Of a DNA stretch of 64,000 nt, positions 15,797-24,502 are shown one piece after another. The notes beneath the pieces are model-generated. The model had not been told where the DNA came from and did no database searches. It saw only the letters and a list, made by a program, of their open reading frames with translations. The position numbers were made by a program, and so were the translations under genes. Each line of letters begins with the position of its first letter. Positions within the stretch are counted from its first letter, which is position 1. This stretch comes from Candidatus Bathyarchaeota archaeon. Its GTDB lineage: Archaea; Thermoproteota; Bathyarchaeia; 40CM-2-53-6. The DNA lies in NCBI GenBank assembly GCA_005888635.1, contig VBAW01000018.1:1-64000 (forward strand), read 5' to 3'.

Positions 15797-16858
15797 TCAG
15801 GGGAATAGGGGAGCAGGTGACTCTCCAAAGCCTGGGAGACTAGTCTGTAGTGCTGAACGATGCAAGAGAGTCCATTGGTGCCATTTTCTCCAGAGTCGAC
15901 GCGAGAAGAGGATGAAGAATAGGTCGGCGACGATTATCAGCGGGTTGGCAAGGCCGATGCTTGCTATCAGACCGAAAACAGCGATTGGAAAGACCAGTCC
16001 TATGCTAAGCGCTACCTTCTCTTCTTGATTGTTCACTGTTCCCATCGACTTGTAAGCTCTCGTCAAGATGAACGCAGCAAGTATGATGTCTAACACGAAG
16101 GGGATTTCTGGGGGAAGATTTGCTCCCGCTGCGATTCCTCCGGCGAGGAGAGTTGCTGGAAACAATAGCGCGCCCGCGAAGGCGAACTTGCGTGGGCTCC
16201 ACCTTGGTTGGCCCGGGTTGGTTCTAAGGAAATTGTCGGGAAGTTTTCTCGCTAAGACCACAAAAGTTGCGGCGACGAGCCCAGAGAAGAGAAGCAGGGT
16301 CCCGCCCGGATTATAGCCTGAGTAAATAGCCGAGACGAAGATAAAGAGGAAAATCGAGTCGGCAATAAGACAGAGGGCTGTCGCCGCTAGTCGCGTACCG
16401 GACACGAGGCTCTTTGTTTTTAGTTCTGGAAAGACGAGTCCGAAGAGGAAGATCGGTAGTCCGATGCTGTAGACAGAGTGGAATATCAACAGTCCAACGG
16501 TCCAGACCCAGTTTACTCCTAGCCAGTGACCGTAGAAGCCGAGGTTACCGACGGGGCCTGCGTTCGAATAGAAGAGGGTCCAAAGGTCCAATCCTTCCTC
16601 GACAATCCCATATGCGACTCCGAGGAGGAAGACTGAGGCCCAGCCTTTCTTCCATCGAATCATCGCTTCGCGTATCAATATGACTCCTGAACCGTATAAT
16701 CCGACGTTAGCAGCGAGGAACAGGAAGAAGAGAGGAGGGAAAACGACTAGCAGGGTGATCTGGCTTGACGCGGAAAGGTACTCTGGAATGCCGGGGGTTA
16801 GGAGAAGCAGGAATAGTATTGGATGAGACTTGAGAAACCGGACTAATTTAGAGAGCAT
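15797..16858 (-). CDS. Multi-pass membrane protein of unknown function
   Basis: About 353 residues when started at ATG 16858 (MLSKLVRFLKSHPILFLLLLTPGIPEY). The track start at 17032 adds 58 polar residues that are unlikely to be real. Around ten hydrophobic segments are visible, with VAYGIVEEGLDLWTLFYSNAGP as a conserved-looking acidic motif, vaguely like the E-E motif of CPBP proteases but without the rest of that signature. The function is unknown. The gene is divergent from the broken methyltransferase. Confidence 0.6.
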   Translation of the reverse strand: MLSKLVRFLKSHPILFLLLLTPGIPEYLSASSQITLLVVFPPLFFLFLAANVGLYGSGVILIREAMIRWKKGWASVFLLGVAYGIVEEGLDLWTLFYSNAGPVGNLGFYGHWLGVNWVWTVGLLIFHSVYSIGLPIFLFGLVFPELKTKSLVSGTRLAATALCLIADSIFLFIFVSAIYSGYNPGGTLLLFSGLVAATFVVLARKLPDNFLRTNPGQPRWSPRKFAFAGALLFPATLLAGGIAAGANLPPEIPFVLDIILAAFILTRAYKSMGTVNNQEEKVALSIGLVFPIAVFGLIASIGLANPLIIVADLFFILFSRRLWRKWHQWTLLHRSALQTSLPGFGESPAPLFP

Positions 16859-16972
16859 ACTGACTGACTTCGGGCTCGGGCTAGTTGGGAAGGGCGATGC
16901 CAAAGGCTTGGACCTCACAGCAGGGATTACCTGTCTGAGGCTATCTGAGAATTCAACATACTGTTCCCTGCG

Positions 16973-17479
16973 GTGGAGAGTGTCTTGAACAAGGAAGAAG
17001 TCGATTGGCCTCAGAAGCTGTTCATCAAACACGCAAACCTATTCTTGAGACTGTTGCAGAATAGGGCAGAATCGGCGAAGCTCGAAGTCGACGGACTAGT
17101 CCGAATCTTTGAAGAGTTCAAGGTCTCGACGCATTCGAGAATCCTTGACGTTTCTTGTGGAATCGGTCGCCACTCGATCCCGCTAGCACAGAGAGGATAC
17201 GATGTTCTCGGGCTAGACCTCTCACCTCTCTTCATAGCCAACGCGAGAGCGACGGCGAAAGCACGGAAGGTCAATTCCCACGCAAAGTTTCGCGTTGCAG
17301 ACGTGAGAAAGGTCGCAAGTGTCCTCAGACTGAGCAGACGTTCGATGTGGTTCTGAACCTCTGAGCTGAGAGCTTTGCTTGCAAGCGCGGGGTGGCGATA
17401 CGTTAAGAGCTATGGCGAATTCGACCTCACACCGTTCAAACCCGACTCCAAACGAATAATCGCCTGCTGTCGAGCCTAA
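16973..17479 (+). pseudogene. SAM-dependent methyltransferase, truncated and frameshifted
   Basis: From GTG 16973 the frame gives a helical lead-in, then SRILDVSCGIGRHSIPLAQRGYDVLGLDLSPLFIANARATA, a class I AdoMet motif with motif II. It stops shortly after ADVRKVASVLRL at 17356. The expected next segment (TFDVVLNL) appears in another frame and runs into TGA. A C-terminal-like stretch, YVKSYGEFDLTPFKPDSKRIIA, follows at about 17400-17479. The middle of the gene is deleted, so I read it as a decayed methyltransferase. The ATG-less 17155-17364 ORF is its shadow. Confidence 0.6.
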
Positions 17480-17517
17480 ATTGTGACTGAAGTCTTGGTT
17501 TCTTCGAGTCTCAGGAT

Positions 17518-18363
17518 TCACAGTCCATGTTTCTCGAGGGGTTCTGCAAGGAGTTCCTGGAATCGTCTATGTTTCGCTCTCCCTCCAAATTCGTCCCTTA
17601 TGAGACGGAGGGTTTCTTTGCAGAGTCTTGATGCTGATCGATAAACCTTCGAGGTATCGGATGTTCCTTGTATTCCGAGAGCTATGGGATAGTCATCTCT
17701 TAGGTGTCGGGGTCTATTAACGGCCTTCAGTACTTGATGCCAAACGTAGTTCTCGCTGATAATCCAAATGTCATTCAACACGATAAGCGCCCTTTCTGCA
17801 CACTGCGCAATGATCCGAGCCGAATGTCTCGTCATGTAATCGTCTCTTTTCCGCCAGCCGTTCCTCATCTTGCCTGAATACTCGATCATGTAGTAGTAAG
17901 TGTCCCAGAGAGATTTTTCCACGACCTTGTGCGGAGGCTTCGCTCCTTTCCAGCGTAGCAGAACCCTCCGAATGATGCCTTTCGGGTCGTAGAGGACCTT
18001 GGTTGCTAGCGCGCTGCCTCGAGCCCAAAAGAAAGCTTTTGGATCAGTGAACTCCTTTTCCAACTCCGCAATCTTGAGAAATCCTATTCCAACATGGATG
18101 TCTCCGTCGAAATATGAGAAGTCTGACGGCTTCTTTCCACTCCTTATCACGGCTAACATGTCAATGTCGCTGAAGGGTCCCGGCTCACCCCTCGCGACGC
18201 TTCCATGCACGAGAACGCCGATCACACTCGGATATTCTCGCCTCACAAAGGATGCAGCACGTTTTGCTGTTTCGTCAAAAAGCCGCTTCAACTCAATTCG
18301 CGTCAAGCTTTCCAGCGCGGTCAAGATTCCTTCACCTGGGAGAATCGCTAAGGCTGTCGCCAT
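17518..18363 (-). CDS. Nucleotidyltransferase domain protein
   Basis: A 281-residue protein with the MNT-type nucleotidyltransferase motif VIGVLVHGSVARGEPGPFSDIDMLAVI (GS-x10-12-DxD), followed by a third acidic strand (GDIHVGIGFLK). The C-terminal half is helical, with TYYYMIEYSGKMRNG, AQCAERALIVLNDIW and LGIQGTSDTSKVYRSASRLC, resembling the substrate domains of small-molecule adenylyltransferases. The ORF overlaps the end of the ABC permease (18348) by 16 nt on the same strand, so the three genes 19996 to 17518 probably form one transcript. The substrate is unknown. Confidence 0.8.
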   Translation of the reverse strand: MATALAILPGEGILTALESLTRIELKRLFDETAKRAASFVRREYPSVIGVLVHGSVARGEPGPFSDIDMLAVIRSGKKPSDFSYFDGDIHVGIGFLKIAELEKEFTDPKAFFWARGSALATKVLYDPKGIIRRVLLRWKGAKPPHKVVEKSLWDTYYYMIEYSGKMRNGWRKRDDYMTRHSARIIAQCAERALIVLNDIWIISENYVWHQVLKAVNRPRHLRDDYPIALGIQGTSDTSKVYRSASRLCKETLRLIRDEFGGRAKHRRFQELLAEPLEKHGL

Positions 18364-19094
18364 CTAGCTACTCGCGAAGTTACTGCTAGGGCGATTGCGA
18401 GTGAGACTGCGATCAGGAGCCAGCCTGTCAGGGGGGACCAGTAGGGTAGGGTCGGGGTGCTGCCCATAGCGTCCCGTATGAGAAGGGCGGCATTCGTTGT
18501 CGGAATTGCATAGGTGACTAGCAGAATGTTGTGTGGAAGAATCTCGGCCGGGTAGAAGACGGGCGGTAGGATTCCAACTAGGACGCTTAGAAGTAGTCCC
18601 GACTGCCATCCGTTTCGCAGATTCGAAGTGAAGGTCGAGACAAGGTAGCCGATTGCGGATGAGAAGAGCCAGACTCCTGCGAGCGACAATAGTACAATGG
18701 GAAGAGCGATTAGAGGAAGTCCGATGTACACCAGCAGCGGTAATAGCACTACCAGTGCGGGGGAAGCGAAGAAGAGTCCCGCGAATGCGATACCTAGCAG
18801 GTAGCCTAGCTGGTTGACTGGACTCGCGACGAAAAAGTCCTGCAGCTTCGTCTCTAATCTATACCACGTTGCGTCGCCTGCGAGTCCCGTCCCGACAGTT
18901 GAAAGGACCAGCAACAATGAGCCGATTACTCCTAGCGCGAAGGATCGTCCGCCCGTTGTGACGGTGATAATGAAGAGTAGGCTGAACGGAGTTGCGAATA
19001 GCCAGACAAGGCTCAGTAGGTTTCTTCGGAGCCAAGTTATTGAGAGCATGTAGCCTATTACGACCGCGGCTCGGAACTGTTTTGAACCGCTCAT
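18348..19094 (-). CDS. ABC-2 type transporter permease
   Basis: A 248-residue membrane protein with about six hydrophobic segments and the ABC-2 layout, including the short LGYLLGIAFAGLFFASPALVVLLPLLVYIGLPL core and PPVFYPAEILPHNILLVTYAIPTTNAALLIRDAMG, the re-entrant 'P.s..P' region of DrrB-like permeases. Its start overlaps the ATPase stop by 4 nt, so translation is coupled. It should export a hydrophobic compound or antibiotic, or a membrane component, together with the ATPase. The specific substrate cannot be inferred. Confidence 0.85.
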   Translation of the reverse strand: MSGSKQFRAAVVIGYMLSITWLRRNLLSLVWLFATPFSLLFIITVTTGGRSFALGVIGSLLLVLSTVGTGLAGDATWYRLETKLQDFFVASPVNQLGYLLGIAFAGLFFASPALVVLLPLLVYIGLPLIALPIVLLSLAGVWLFSSAIGYLVSTFTSNLRNGWQSGLLLSVLVGILPPVFYPAEILPHNILLVTYAIPTTNAALLIRDAMGSTPTLPYWSPLTGWLLIAVSLAIALAVTSRVARWRQP

Positions 19095-19996
19095 TCCTCG
19101 GCCCTCCCGACGAGATCCACGAACAGATCCTCCAATGACACTCTTGCAAGGCCTACATCAGAACCGCGCTTCAATGCTTCATCGGCCAGCTCTCTTCCCA
19201 GTCGATCGTCTGTTAGGACTCTGAATCTCTCAGCCAGTTTCACAACTCGACCATAATTGTTCAGTTCTTCCTCGGAAAAGGTCGAACCGACAATGTCGAC
19301 GCGGACATGTTCTTTCACGTTCCGGAGAAGCTCTGCTGGACTCCCTGACAAGACCATTTTTCCATGGTCAATTATCGCAACGTTGTTGGAAAGTATCTCG
19401 GCCTCGTCGATGTAATGAGTCGTCAGCAGTATGCTTCGTCCCTCCTTCTGGATCTCGTTGAGAACACCCCATATTCTACGGCGGGTGACCGCGTCAAGTC
19501 CCAGTGTAGGCTCGTCAAGAAAGATGAGCTCTGCGTCTGTCGCCACGGCCATCGCTACGCGGACCCGTTGTTTCAGTCCACCGGACAGCGAGTCAGCAGG
19601 CTGGTTGCGGTATTCTGTCAGCTCCAACCGCTCTATCGTTTTCTCTGATCTCTCGTGTGCCTGGTTCCGCGACATGCCCCGGGCTAGGAGCGTCAAATAG
19701 ACGTGGTCCCACGGCGTCAAGGGTCCTATCGTGCTGCCCTCTTGAGGTACGACCGCGATCTTACTCCTGATCTGTAATGGCTCATCTCTGACATCATGTC
19801 CCAGAACTGAAATTCTGCCCTTGCTCGGCATCAGCTGCGTTGCAGCGATTCTGAGAAACGTGGTCTTGCCCGCGCCGTTGCGGCCGAGGAGGGTGAAAAT
19901 CTCGCCGCGACCAATTGTTAAGGTGATGTCTGAGAGGGCTTGTGTCCTAGAACGGTGGTAGATCTTTGATAGAGACACGGCTTCTATTACATTCAA
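19091..19996 (-). CDS. ABC transporter ATP-binding protein (drug-export type)
   Basis: A 301-residue ATPase. Walker A is GRNGAGKTTFLRI, the Q-loop is VVPQEGSTIGPLTPWDHVYLT, the signature is DSLSGGLKQRVRVAMA and Walker B with the catalytic Glu is LIFLDEPTLGLD, followed by TTHYIDEAE. The C-terminal 70 residues (VRVDIVGSTFSEEELNNYGRVV) form the DrrA-like accessory domain. It pairs with the downstream ABC-2 permease, whose ATG overlaps its TGA. ATG is the natural start. Confidence 0.93.
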   Translation of the reverse strand: MNVIEAVSLSKIYHRSRTQALSDITLTIGRGEIFTLLGRNGAGKTTFLRIAATQLMPSKGRISVLGHDVRDEPLQIRSKIAVVPQEGSTIGPLTPWDHVYLTLLARGMSRNQAHERSEKTIERLELTEYRNQPADSLSGGLKQRVRVAMAVATDAELIFLDEPTLGLDAVTRRRIWGVLNEIQKEGRSILLTTHYIDEAEILSNNVAIIDHGKMVLSGSPAELLRNVKEHVRVDIVGSTFSEEELNNYGRVVKLAERFRVLTDDRLGRELADEALKRGSDVGLARVSLEDLFVDLVGRAEE

Positions 19997-20171
19997 TTAT
20001 AGATCCTTCCATCTAATCCACCGATATCTGCGGACCCGACTACCCTCGCTGGAAAGCGATAACAAATCCGGATTTCAGCTTTTGCCTATGGTCGGTCAGG
20101 TCAAGCGAACAGTCCCAGCCGTCTCAATCTGATTGTGACAACATGAACCATATGAGAACAACTCAAGTCCG

Positions 20172-20561
20172 ATGAGCATCATGGGGAAAATACACAAGGT
20201 CGAGAAGTTCTTCGATGTTCTGATGAGCTTCGCCACCCTCGTTGGTTTCGCAAGCACGGCTTATCTTGTCTGGATCTTCCTCAACACTCCACCGACCATC
20301 GTCGTATCGACAACGACTGTAGGGGCCCCCGGCATCGTCGGGTATCCGGTACAGACATACGTCATTCAGGGAGTTCCGTTCTTCTGGATATTTACAAGTC
20401 TGATTTCTCTCTCAGCAGGTCACACTTATCGAGCTGCCAAACACTTGATCCTGACCTTGGCAGGAAAACACTACTTCCCACACGCTCCACACCTCATGAA
20501 CACTCAACCAACCCCAACACCAACCGCACCGAGACTAAGACAAACAGAACCCAACCAGTAA
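20172..20561 (+). CDS. Small membrane protein (two transmembrane helices)
   Basis: A 129-residue protein with two hydrophobic helices (FDVLMSFATLVGFASTAYLVWIFLNT and QGVPFFWIFTSLISLSAG) separated by a Thr/Val/Gly-rich loop (PPTIVVSTTTVGAPGIVGYP). A short amphipathic stretch and a Pro/Thr-rich tail (TPTPTAPRLRQTEPNQ) follow. It may start at Met1 or Met4. I do not recognise the family. It lies alone between the divergent ABC exporter and the SDR gene. Confidence 0.6.
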   Translation: MSIMGKIHKVEKFFDVLMSFATLVGFASTAYLVWIFLNTPPTIVVSTTTVGAPGIVGYPVQTYVIQGVPFFWIFTSLISLSAGHTYRAAKHLILTLAGKHYFPHAPHLMNTQPTPTPTAPRLRQTEPNQ

Positions 20562-20657
20562 GGCAACCAATGCCAGTCGGCTGGCAACTCTTCTGATCTG
20601 AGAGTCGAGCAACTTGGGCCCAAACATTATTCCCGGCCGTTCGACCATACTCCACCG

Positions 20658-21533
20658 ATGAACCCGCTATTGGATGTTCGCAACGTCGACATGACTGGCA
20701 AAGTATGCCTGATCACGGGAGGGAATTCGGGAATAGGCAAAGCCACAGCAATGGGTCTGGCAAAGCTAAACGCTTCAGTTGTCATAGTTTCCCGAGACAA
20801 GGACAAAGGCGAAGCTACACTCATTGAAATGAGAGCAAAGAGTGGAAATAGAAACGTCGACGCGATGACTGCCGATCTGTCGTCCCAAGATTCAGTCCGC
20901 GAACTGGCTCACGATTTCAAGGGCCGATACAAGAAGCTCCACGTTCTCATCAACAATGCCGGGATCTTCTTGCCGAAGCGGGTCCAGACGGTCGATGGAC
21001 TCGAGGCAACCTTTGCTACAAACCACCTTGGACACTTTCTTCTCACCAATCTACTCTTGGACGTGTTGAAGGCCAGCGCGCCGTCGCGGATCATCAACCT
21101 AACGTCCTCTGCACACTATGGGACTGAGATGGATTTCGAGGATCTTCAGGGCGAGAAGAAGTATAGCGGATACCACGCCTACAGCCAGTCAAAACTAGCC
21201 AACGTTCTCTTCACGTATCAACTGGCAAAACAGCTGGAGGGCACAGGGGTCACGGTCAACAGTCTTCACCCTGGGGTTGTCAGAACGGGCTTTGGAAGAG
21301 ATCAGGGCGGCCTCATGTCGATTCTTGTCACAGTGGGCCGTCCTTTCATGATTAGTCCAGACAGGGCTGCTCGAGCTGCAATTTATCTCGCAACGTCGCC
21401 AGAATTGGAAGGCGCTACTGGAAAATTCTTCTCAAGAGGGAAAGAAAAGAGATCATCTAGAGAATCCTACGACGAGACCTCCGCTGAGAGACTATGGAAG
21501 GTAAGCGAAGAGCTAACAAGACTAAACGCCTGA
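20658..21533 (+). CDS. Short-chain dehydrogenase/reductase
   Basis: A 291-residue classical SDR. The dinucleotide-binding motif is GKVCLITGGNSGIGKATA, the NNAG motif is VLINNAGIF, the catalytic Ser lies in LTSSAHYG and the Tyr/Lys pair in YSQSKLANVLF, followed by LHPGVVRT. The 'FAT..LGHF.LT.LLL..L' stretch resembles retinol-dehydrogenase and WW-domain-oxidoreductase-like SDRs. NADP preference and substrate are not determined. A DUF5519-like ORF starts 13 nt after its stop. Confidence 0.9.
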   Translation: MNPLLDVRNVDMTGKVCLITGGNSGIGKATAMGLAKLNASVVIVSRDKDKGEATLIEMRAKSGNRNVDAMTADLSSQDSVRELAHDFKGRYKKLHVLINNAGIFLPKRVQTVDGLEATFATNHLGHFLLTNLLLDVLKASAPSRIINLTSSAHYGTEMDFEDLQGEKKYSGYHAYSQSKLANVLFTYQLAKQLEGTGVTVNSLHPGVVRTGFGRDQGGLMSILVTVGRPFMISPDRAARAAIYLATSPELEGATGKFFSRGKEKRSSRESYDETSAERLWKVSEELTRLNA

Positions 21534-21546
21534 GACTGAGGCCGCG

Positions 21547-21894
21547 TTGGATGACCAGACTTCTATTTACGAAAGTCTGAGAGCTTGGATATTACAAATG
21601 CCTAGAGTAAGAGAGGCACCTCATAGAATCGGAGGGGTCGAATTCCAGGTCGATGGCGTCGGATTCATGCACTCCCACGGACCCTCATGGCTCGACATTC
21701 GGCTCTCGAAAGAGGACCAGGCATCAGTACTCAAGACCGGACAGGCTCTTCCTCATCAGGCACAGGTGCACGCCCAAGCCGGATGGGTTAGCTTCCGAAT
21801 CGAGATCTCGCAAGATATTGCGAACGCAAAGAAGGTCATACATCTTGCCTACAAGAACGCAAGGAAGAATCCGGGGGATCTCGAGTCTAGATGA
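21547..21894 (+). CDS. Luciferase-domain (DUF5519) family protein
   Basis: A 115-residue protein started at TTG. The core HRIGGVEFQVDGVGFMHSHGPSWLDIRLSKEDQ and the later LPHQAQVHAQAGWVSFRIE match the small DUF5519 or 'luciferase domain' family, where a His-rich HxHG segment and a HP/HA..GWVS segment are conserved. These proteins are unrelated to known light-emitting systems. It follows the SDR by 13 nt on the same strand and is likely co-transcribed with it. Confidence 0.65.
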   Translation: MDDQTSIYESLRAWILQMPRVREAPHRIGGVEFQVDGVGFMHSHGPSWLDIRLSKEDQASVLKTGQALPHQAQVHAQAGWVSFRIEISQDIANAKKVIHLAYKNARKNPGDLESR

Positions 21895-21996
21895 AACCAA
21901 GAAGGTCTCGTGGAGATTACTGTAGTGAAATATCTTCTCAAGGCCAACTGATTCAAAAGCCCGGAGTTTCGCGACCTTGGCGAGTTAGACTTTGAA

Positions 21997-22149
21997 TTGA
22001 AAGCCATTCCTCCTACCTATGCTCCGCCTCGTCCGTCGCCAGGCGGAAAACCGCTTACCAACCGCCAGAAGGTAACGCTAGTAGCTACGATCCTAATCAC
22101 AATCTGGATCGTCATATTGTTAGGATTATTCTTACAACATCGTCTCTAG
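21997..22149 (+). CDS. Short single-pass membrane peptide
   Basis: This is too short for the ORF track. From TTG 21997 the frame reads LKAIPPTYAPPRPSPGGKPL, then TNRQKVTLVATILITIWIVILLGLFLQHRL, stop TAG. It has a Pro-rich N-terminus, a basic hinge and one strong transmembrane helix. No clear SD is visible, and TTG is the only usual start after the upstream TGA. The membrane composition makes chance less likely, but expression is unproven. Confidence 0.4.
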   Translation: MKAIPPTYAPPRPSPGGKPLTNRQKVTLVATILITIWIVILLGLFLQHRL

Positions 22150-22239
22150 CCTCGATCTCGCACGAGGAAATGAGGTCCCCTCAGAAGATGAACTTCACCG
22201 AGCAAATTTGAGACGGGGCAGAGCTTTGTGAGCGGCCCT

Positions 22240-22815
22240 CTAGCTTCGGCTTGATGTCTTCTTGGTCCCCGGAGCCTCTCTTGTCGGCTCTTCGGGGAAG
22301 AAATCCTTGGGCATACCTGACATTACATCGGCGAACGAGTCTCTTCCAGGTCCCGGAATCCCTGGATTGTGAGTTCTGATTCTGTTGAAGAGGTCGTCTA
22401 TCTTATCGCCTATCTTGCTCTTCTCCTTGATCGTCTCATCAAGCTCCTGGCCATCACTCTCCAACCGTTGCAGTCTAGCGGCCAAGCCTTCGATTCCTTT
22501 CGAGACTTCCAGCATTCCGTTGACGGTTGCGAGAGATGACTTCAAGGTGGAGAGTTCTTTCTGGAGGGCTTCTCGATAGCTGCGTAGTCTGTCGAGTATG
22601 GGCTGGTAGAGTCTCAGGAAATCGGTCATGAGATTCTCAAACTGTCTTATCGCGAGTGTGTATCTTTCTTCCTTCTTTTTCTCTGCAAACCCTTTCGCTG
22701 TCTGAATGAGTTTCTCGCGGAGAGTTACTCTCTCTATTACGTCGTCAAGAACTTCTCGTATGTTGTATGATTCGTCGAACATCGTTTCGCGCATTAGGAA
22801 CCGAATAACCCGCAT
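22240..22815 (-). CDS. Coiled-coil hypothetical protein
   Basis: A 191-residue, strongly helical and charged protein. The region from EVLDDVIERVTLREKLIQTAKGFAEKKKEERYTLAI to LQKELSTLKSSLATVNGMLEVSKGIEGLAARLQRLESDGQELDETIKEKSKIGDKI is a continuous coiled coil, followed by a Gly/Pro-rich, probably disordered tail (NPGIPGPGRD, TREAPGTKKTSSRS). Nothing in it identifies a function. The first Met, or Met8 or Met12, may be the start. Confidence 0.55.
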   Translation of the reverse strand: MRVIRFLMRETMFDESYNIREVLDDVIERVTLREKLIQTAKGFAEKKKEERYTLAIRQFENLMTDFLRLYQPILDRLRSYREALQKELSTLKSSLATVNGMLEVSKGIEGLAARLQRLESDGQELDETIKEKSKIGDKIDDLFNRIRTHNPGIPGPGRDSFADVMSGMPKDFFPEEPTREAPGTKKTSSRS

Positions 22816-22934
22816 TCGAGCGGGAGCATTAAGAAATCCGTCACCAACGATTCAGTAAAGAAGTAATCCTGGTTCCGATCGGCCCTTAGTGACGCTTGAT
22901 TCTCATTCAATGAGGGGAAGAAAAGTATAGCGAG

Positions 22935-22943
22935 TATTTATTA
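22935..22943 (+). promoter_or_regulatory. TATA-like box of the VOC gene
   Basis: TATTTATTA is centred about 30 nt before the GTG at 22969 and about 39 nt before the alternative ATG at 22978. It fits a leaderless transcript that starts at or near GTG. Confidence 0.5.
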
Positions 22944-22968
22944 GACAGATTTCTCGCCCGCCCCGCAC

Positions 22969-23370
22969 GTGCAGAATATGCATCACACTAGGGTCGTACA
23001 CTTTGAGATACCGGCCGACAACGAGGAACGCGCAAAGAGCTTCTACCAGAAAGCCTTCGGATGGGACATCAGCAAGTACCCCGGAATGGAGTACCACATG
23101 GTTGGGACCACAGAGATGGACCAGAAGACCCAGATGCCCACGAAACCAGGAGCCATCAACGGCGGACTAACAAAGCGCAACAACGAAGTCAAGAACACTG
23201 TCATCACAGTCGACGTCCCGGACATCGAGGCTGCATTGAAGAACATAGAGAAACTAGGCGGCAAGACCGTCCGGAAGAAAGAGCCGGTTGCCGACATGGG
23301 CTTCACGGCCTACTTCAAGGACACCGAAGGTAACATCGTAGGTCTCTGGCAGAGCGCCCGCCGAATGTAA
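22969..23370 (+). CDS. VOC family (glyoxalase-like) protein
   Basis: A 133-residue protein with two beta-alpha-beta-beta-beta half-modules. RVVHFEIPADNEERAKSFYQKAFGWDI opens the first, and NTVITVDVPDIEAALKNIEKLGGKTVRKKEPVADMGFTAYFKDTEGNIVGLWQ the second. The final 'DTEGNIVGLWQ' carries the Glu seen in glyoxalase folds. These proteins act as glyoxalases, dioxygenases or resistance proteins, or only bind a ligand; none can be chosen. The start is GTG 22969, or ATG 22978 two codons later, after a TATA-like box. Confidence 0.85.
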   Translation: MQNMHHTRVVHFEIPADNEERAKSFYQKAFGWDISKYPGMEYHMVGTTEMDQKTQMPTKPGAINGGLTKRNNEVKNTVITVDVPDIEAALKNIEKLGGKTVRKKEPVADMGFTAYFKDTEGNIVGLWQSARRM

Positions 23371-23476
23371 GAAACGTTCCACGCGTCGGACCGGACCCTT
23401 CTTTTTCAAACTGTTTGAGCGAACTACCGCCCATTTTCTAGCTCATTTCGAAACTTGATGTGGAAACTCATGGGCG

Positions 23477-24490
23477 CTATCTTAGTCCTGCGGACGAGAG
23501 CAAATAGTACATCACTCCGGCTATCAAAGCGGCAGCGGGTATCGTCAGGACCCATGCATAGACGATTCGTCTAGCAACGCCCCATCTTACCGCGGACAAA
23601 CGGCGTGTGGAACCCACTCCCATTATCGCGCCAGCGATAGTGTGCGTCGTGCTTACCGGTATTCCGAGTGATGCGGTTGCGAAAAGGGTCGTGGCAGCAG
23701 CGGTCTCTGCGCTGAATCCCCCGAAGGGTTGTAGTTTTGTTATTTTCATGCCCATGGTTCGAACTATTCTCCAGCCTCCAAAGTATGTTCCGAGGCCCAT
23801 GGCTGTTCCAGCCATCAGGATAACGTAGAACGGGACGAAGAAGACCGCTCCGAGCAACCCTTGTGCGAACAGAAGAGCGGTGATTATTCCCATCGTCTTC
23901 TGAGCATCGTTAGTCCCGTGGCCAAGACTGTAGAGTGCTGCTGATACTAGTTGTAGTCGACGGAAAGCGTGGTCGGCTGTTGAACGCGAGAACTTGGCGC
24001 CGATTCTGCTCGTCAACAGGATGAGACCAATAGCGAGTAGTAATCCTATCAATGGTGAGAGCGCGATAAAGAGAATTATCTTACTTACACCTGCGACTTG
24101 GACAACTCCCCATCCGCCTTTGACCACGCCCGCCCCGATCAGTCCACCTACCAAAGCATGTGATGAGCTGGTGGGCAGACCGAACCACCAAGTTATGATA
24201 TCCCACGTGATCGCCCCGATTAGAGTCGAGAGGAGAAGCCAAGCGGTCACGATCGCCGGGTCTATCGTTCCCTTTCCGATAGTGGACGCGACGTTTACGC
24301 CGAATACAAAGGCTGCTACAAAGTTGAAGAAGGCAGCCCATAGAACCGCTATCCGCGGCGACAGGACCCGAGTAGACACAATAGTGGCTACTGAGTTGGC
24401 CGCGTCATGGAAGCCATTCAAGAAGTCAAAGAATAACGCGACGAGAATTACAAGGATGACTATCCCGACTGGGACGATGACCGTTGCCAT
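23477..24490 (-). CDS. pit: Inorganic phosphate transporter, PiT family
   Basis: A 337-residue transporter with about ten hydrophobic helices. Both PiT signature repeats are present, the first as FDFLNGFHDAANSVATIVSTRVLSP and the second as LGHGTNDAQKTMGIIT. Phosphate is moved with a cation down its gradient. The TSSSHALVGGLIGAG and STTHTIAGAIMGVG segments are the mid-repeat loops of this family. The gene lies directly downstream of a DUF47 gene on the same strand with 12 nt between them, the standard PiT/DUF47 arrangement. Confidence 0.95.
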   Translation of the reverse strand: MATVIVPVGIVILVILVALFFDFLNGFHDAANSVATIVSTRVLSPRIAVLWAAFFNFVAAFVFGVNVASTIGKGTIDPAIVTAWLLLSTLIGAITWDIITWWFGLPTSSSHALVGGLIGAGVVKGGWGVVQVAGVSKIILFIALSPLIGLLLAIGLILLTSRIGAKFSRSTADHAFRRLQLVSAALYSLGHGTNDAQKTMGIITALLFAQGLLGAVFFVPFYVILMAGTAMGLGTYFGGWRIVRTMGMKITKLQPFGGFSAETAAATTLFATASLGIPVSTTHTIAGAIMGVGSTRRLSAVRWGVARRIVYAWVLTIPAAALIAGVMYYLLSSAGLR

Positions 24491-24502
24491 GGAGCTCCTG
24501 AC

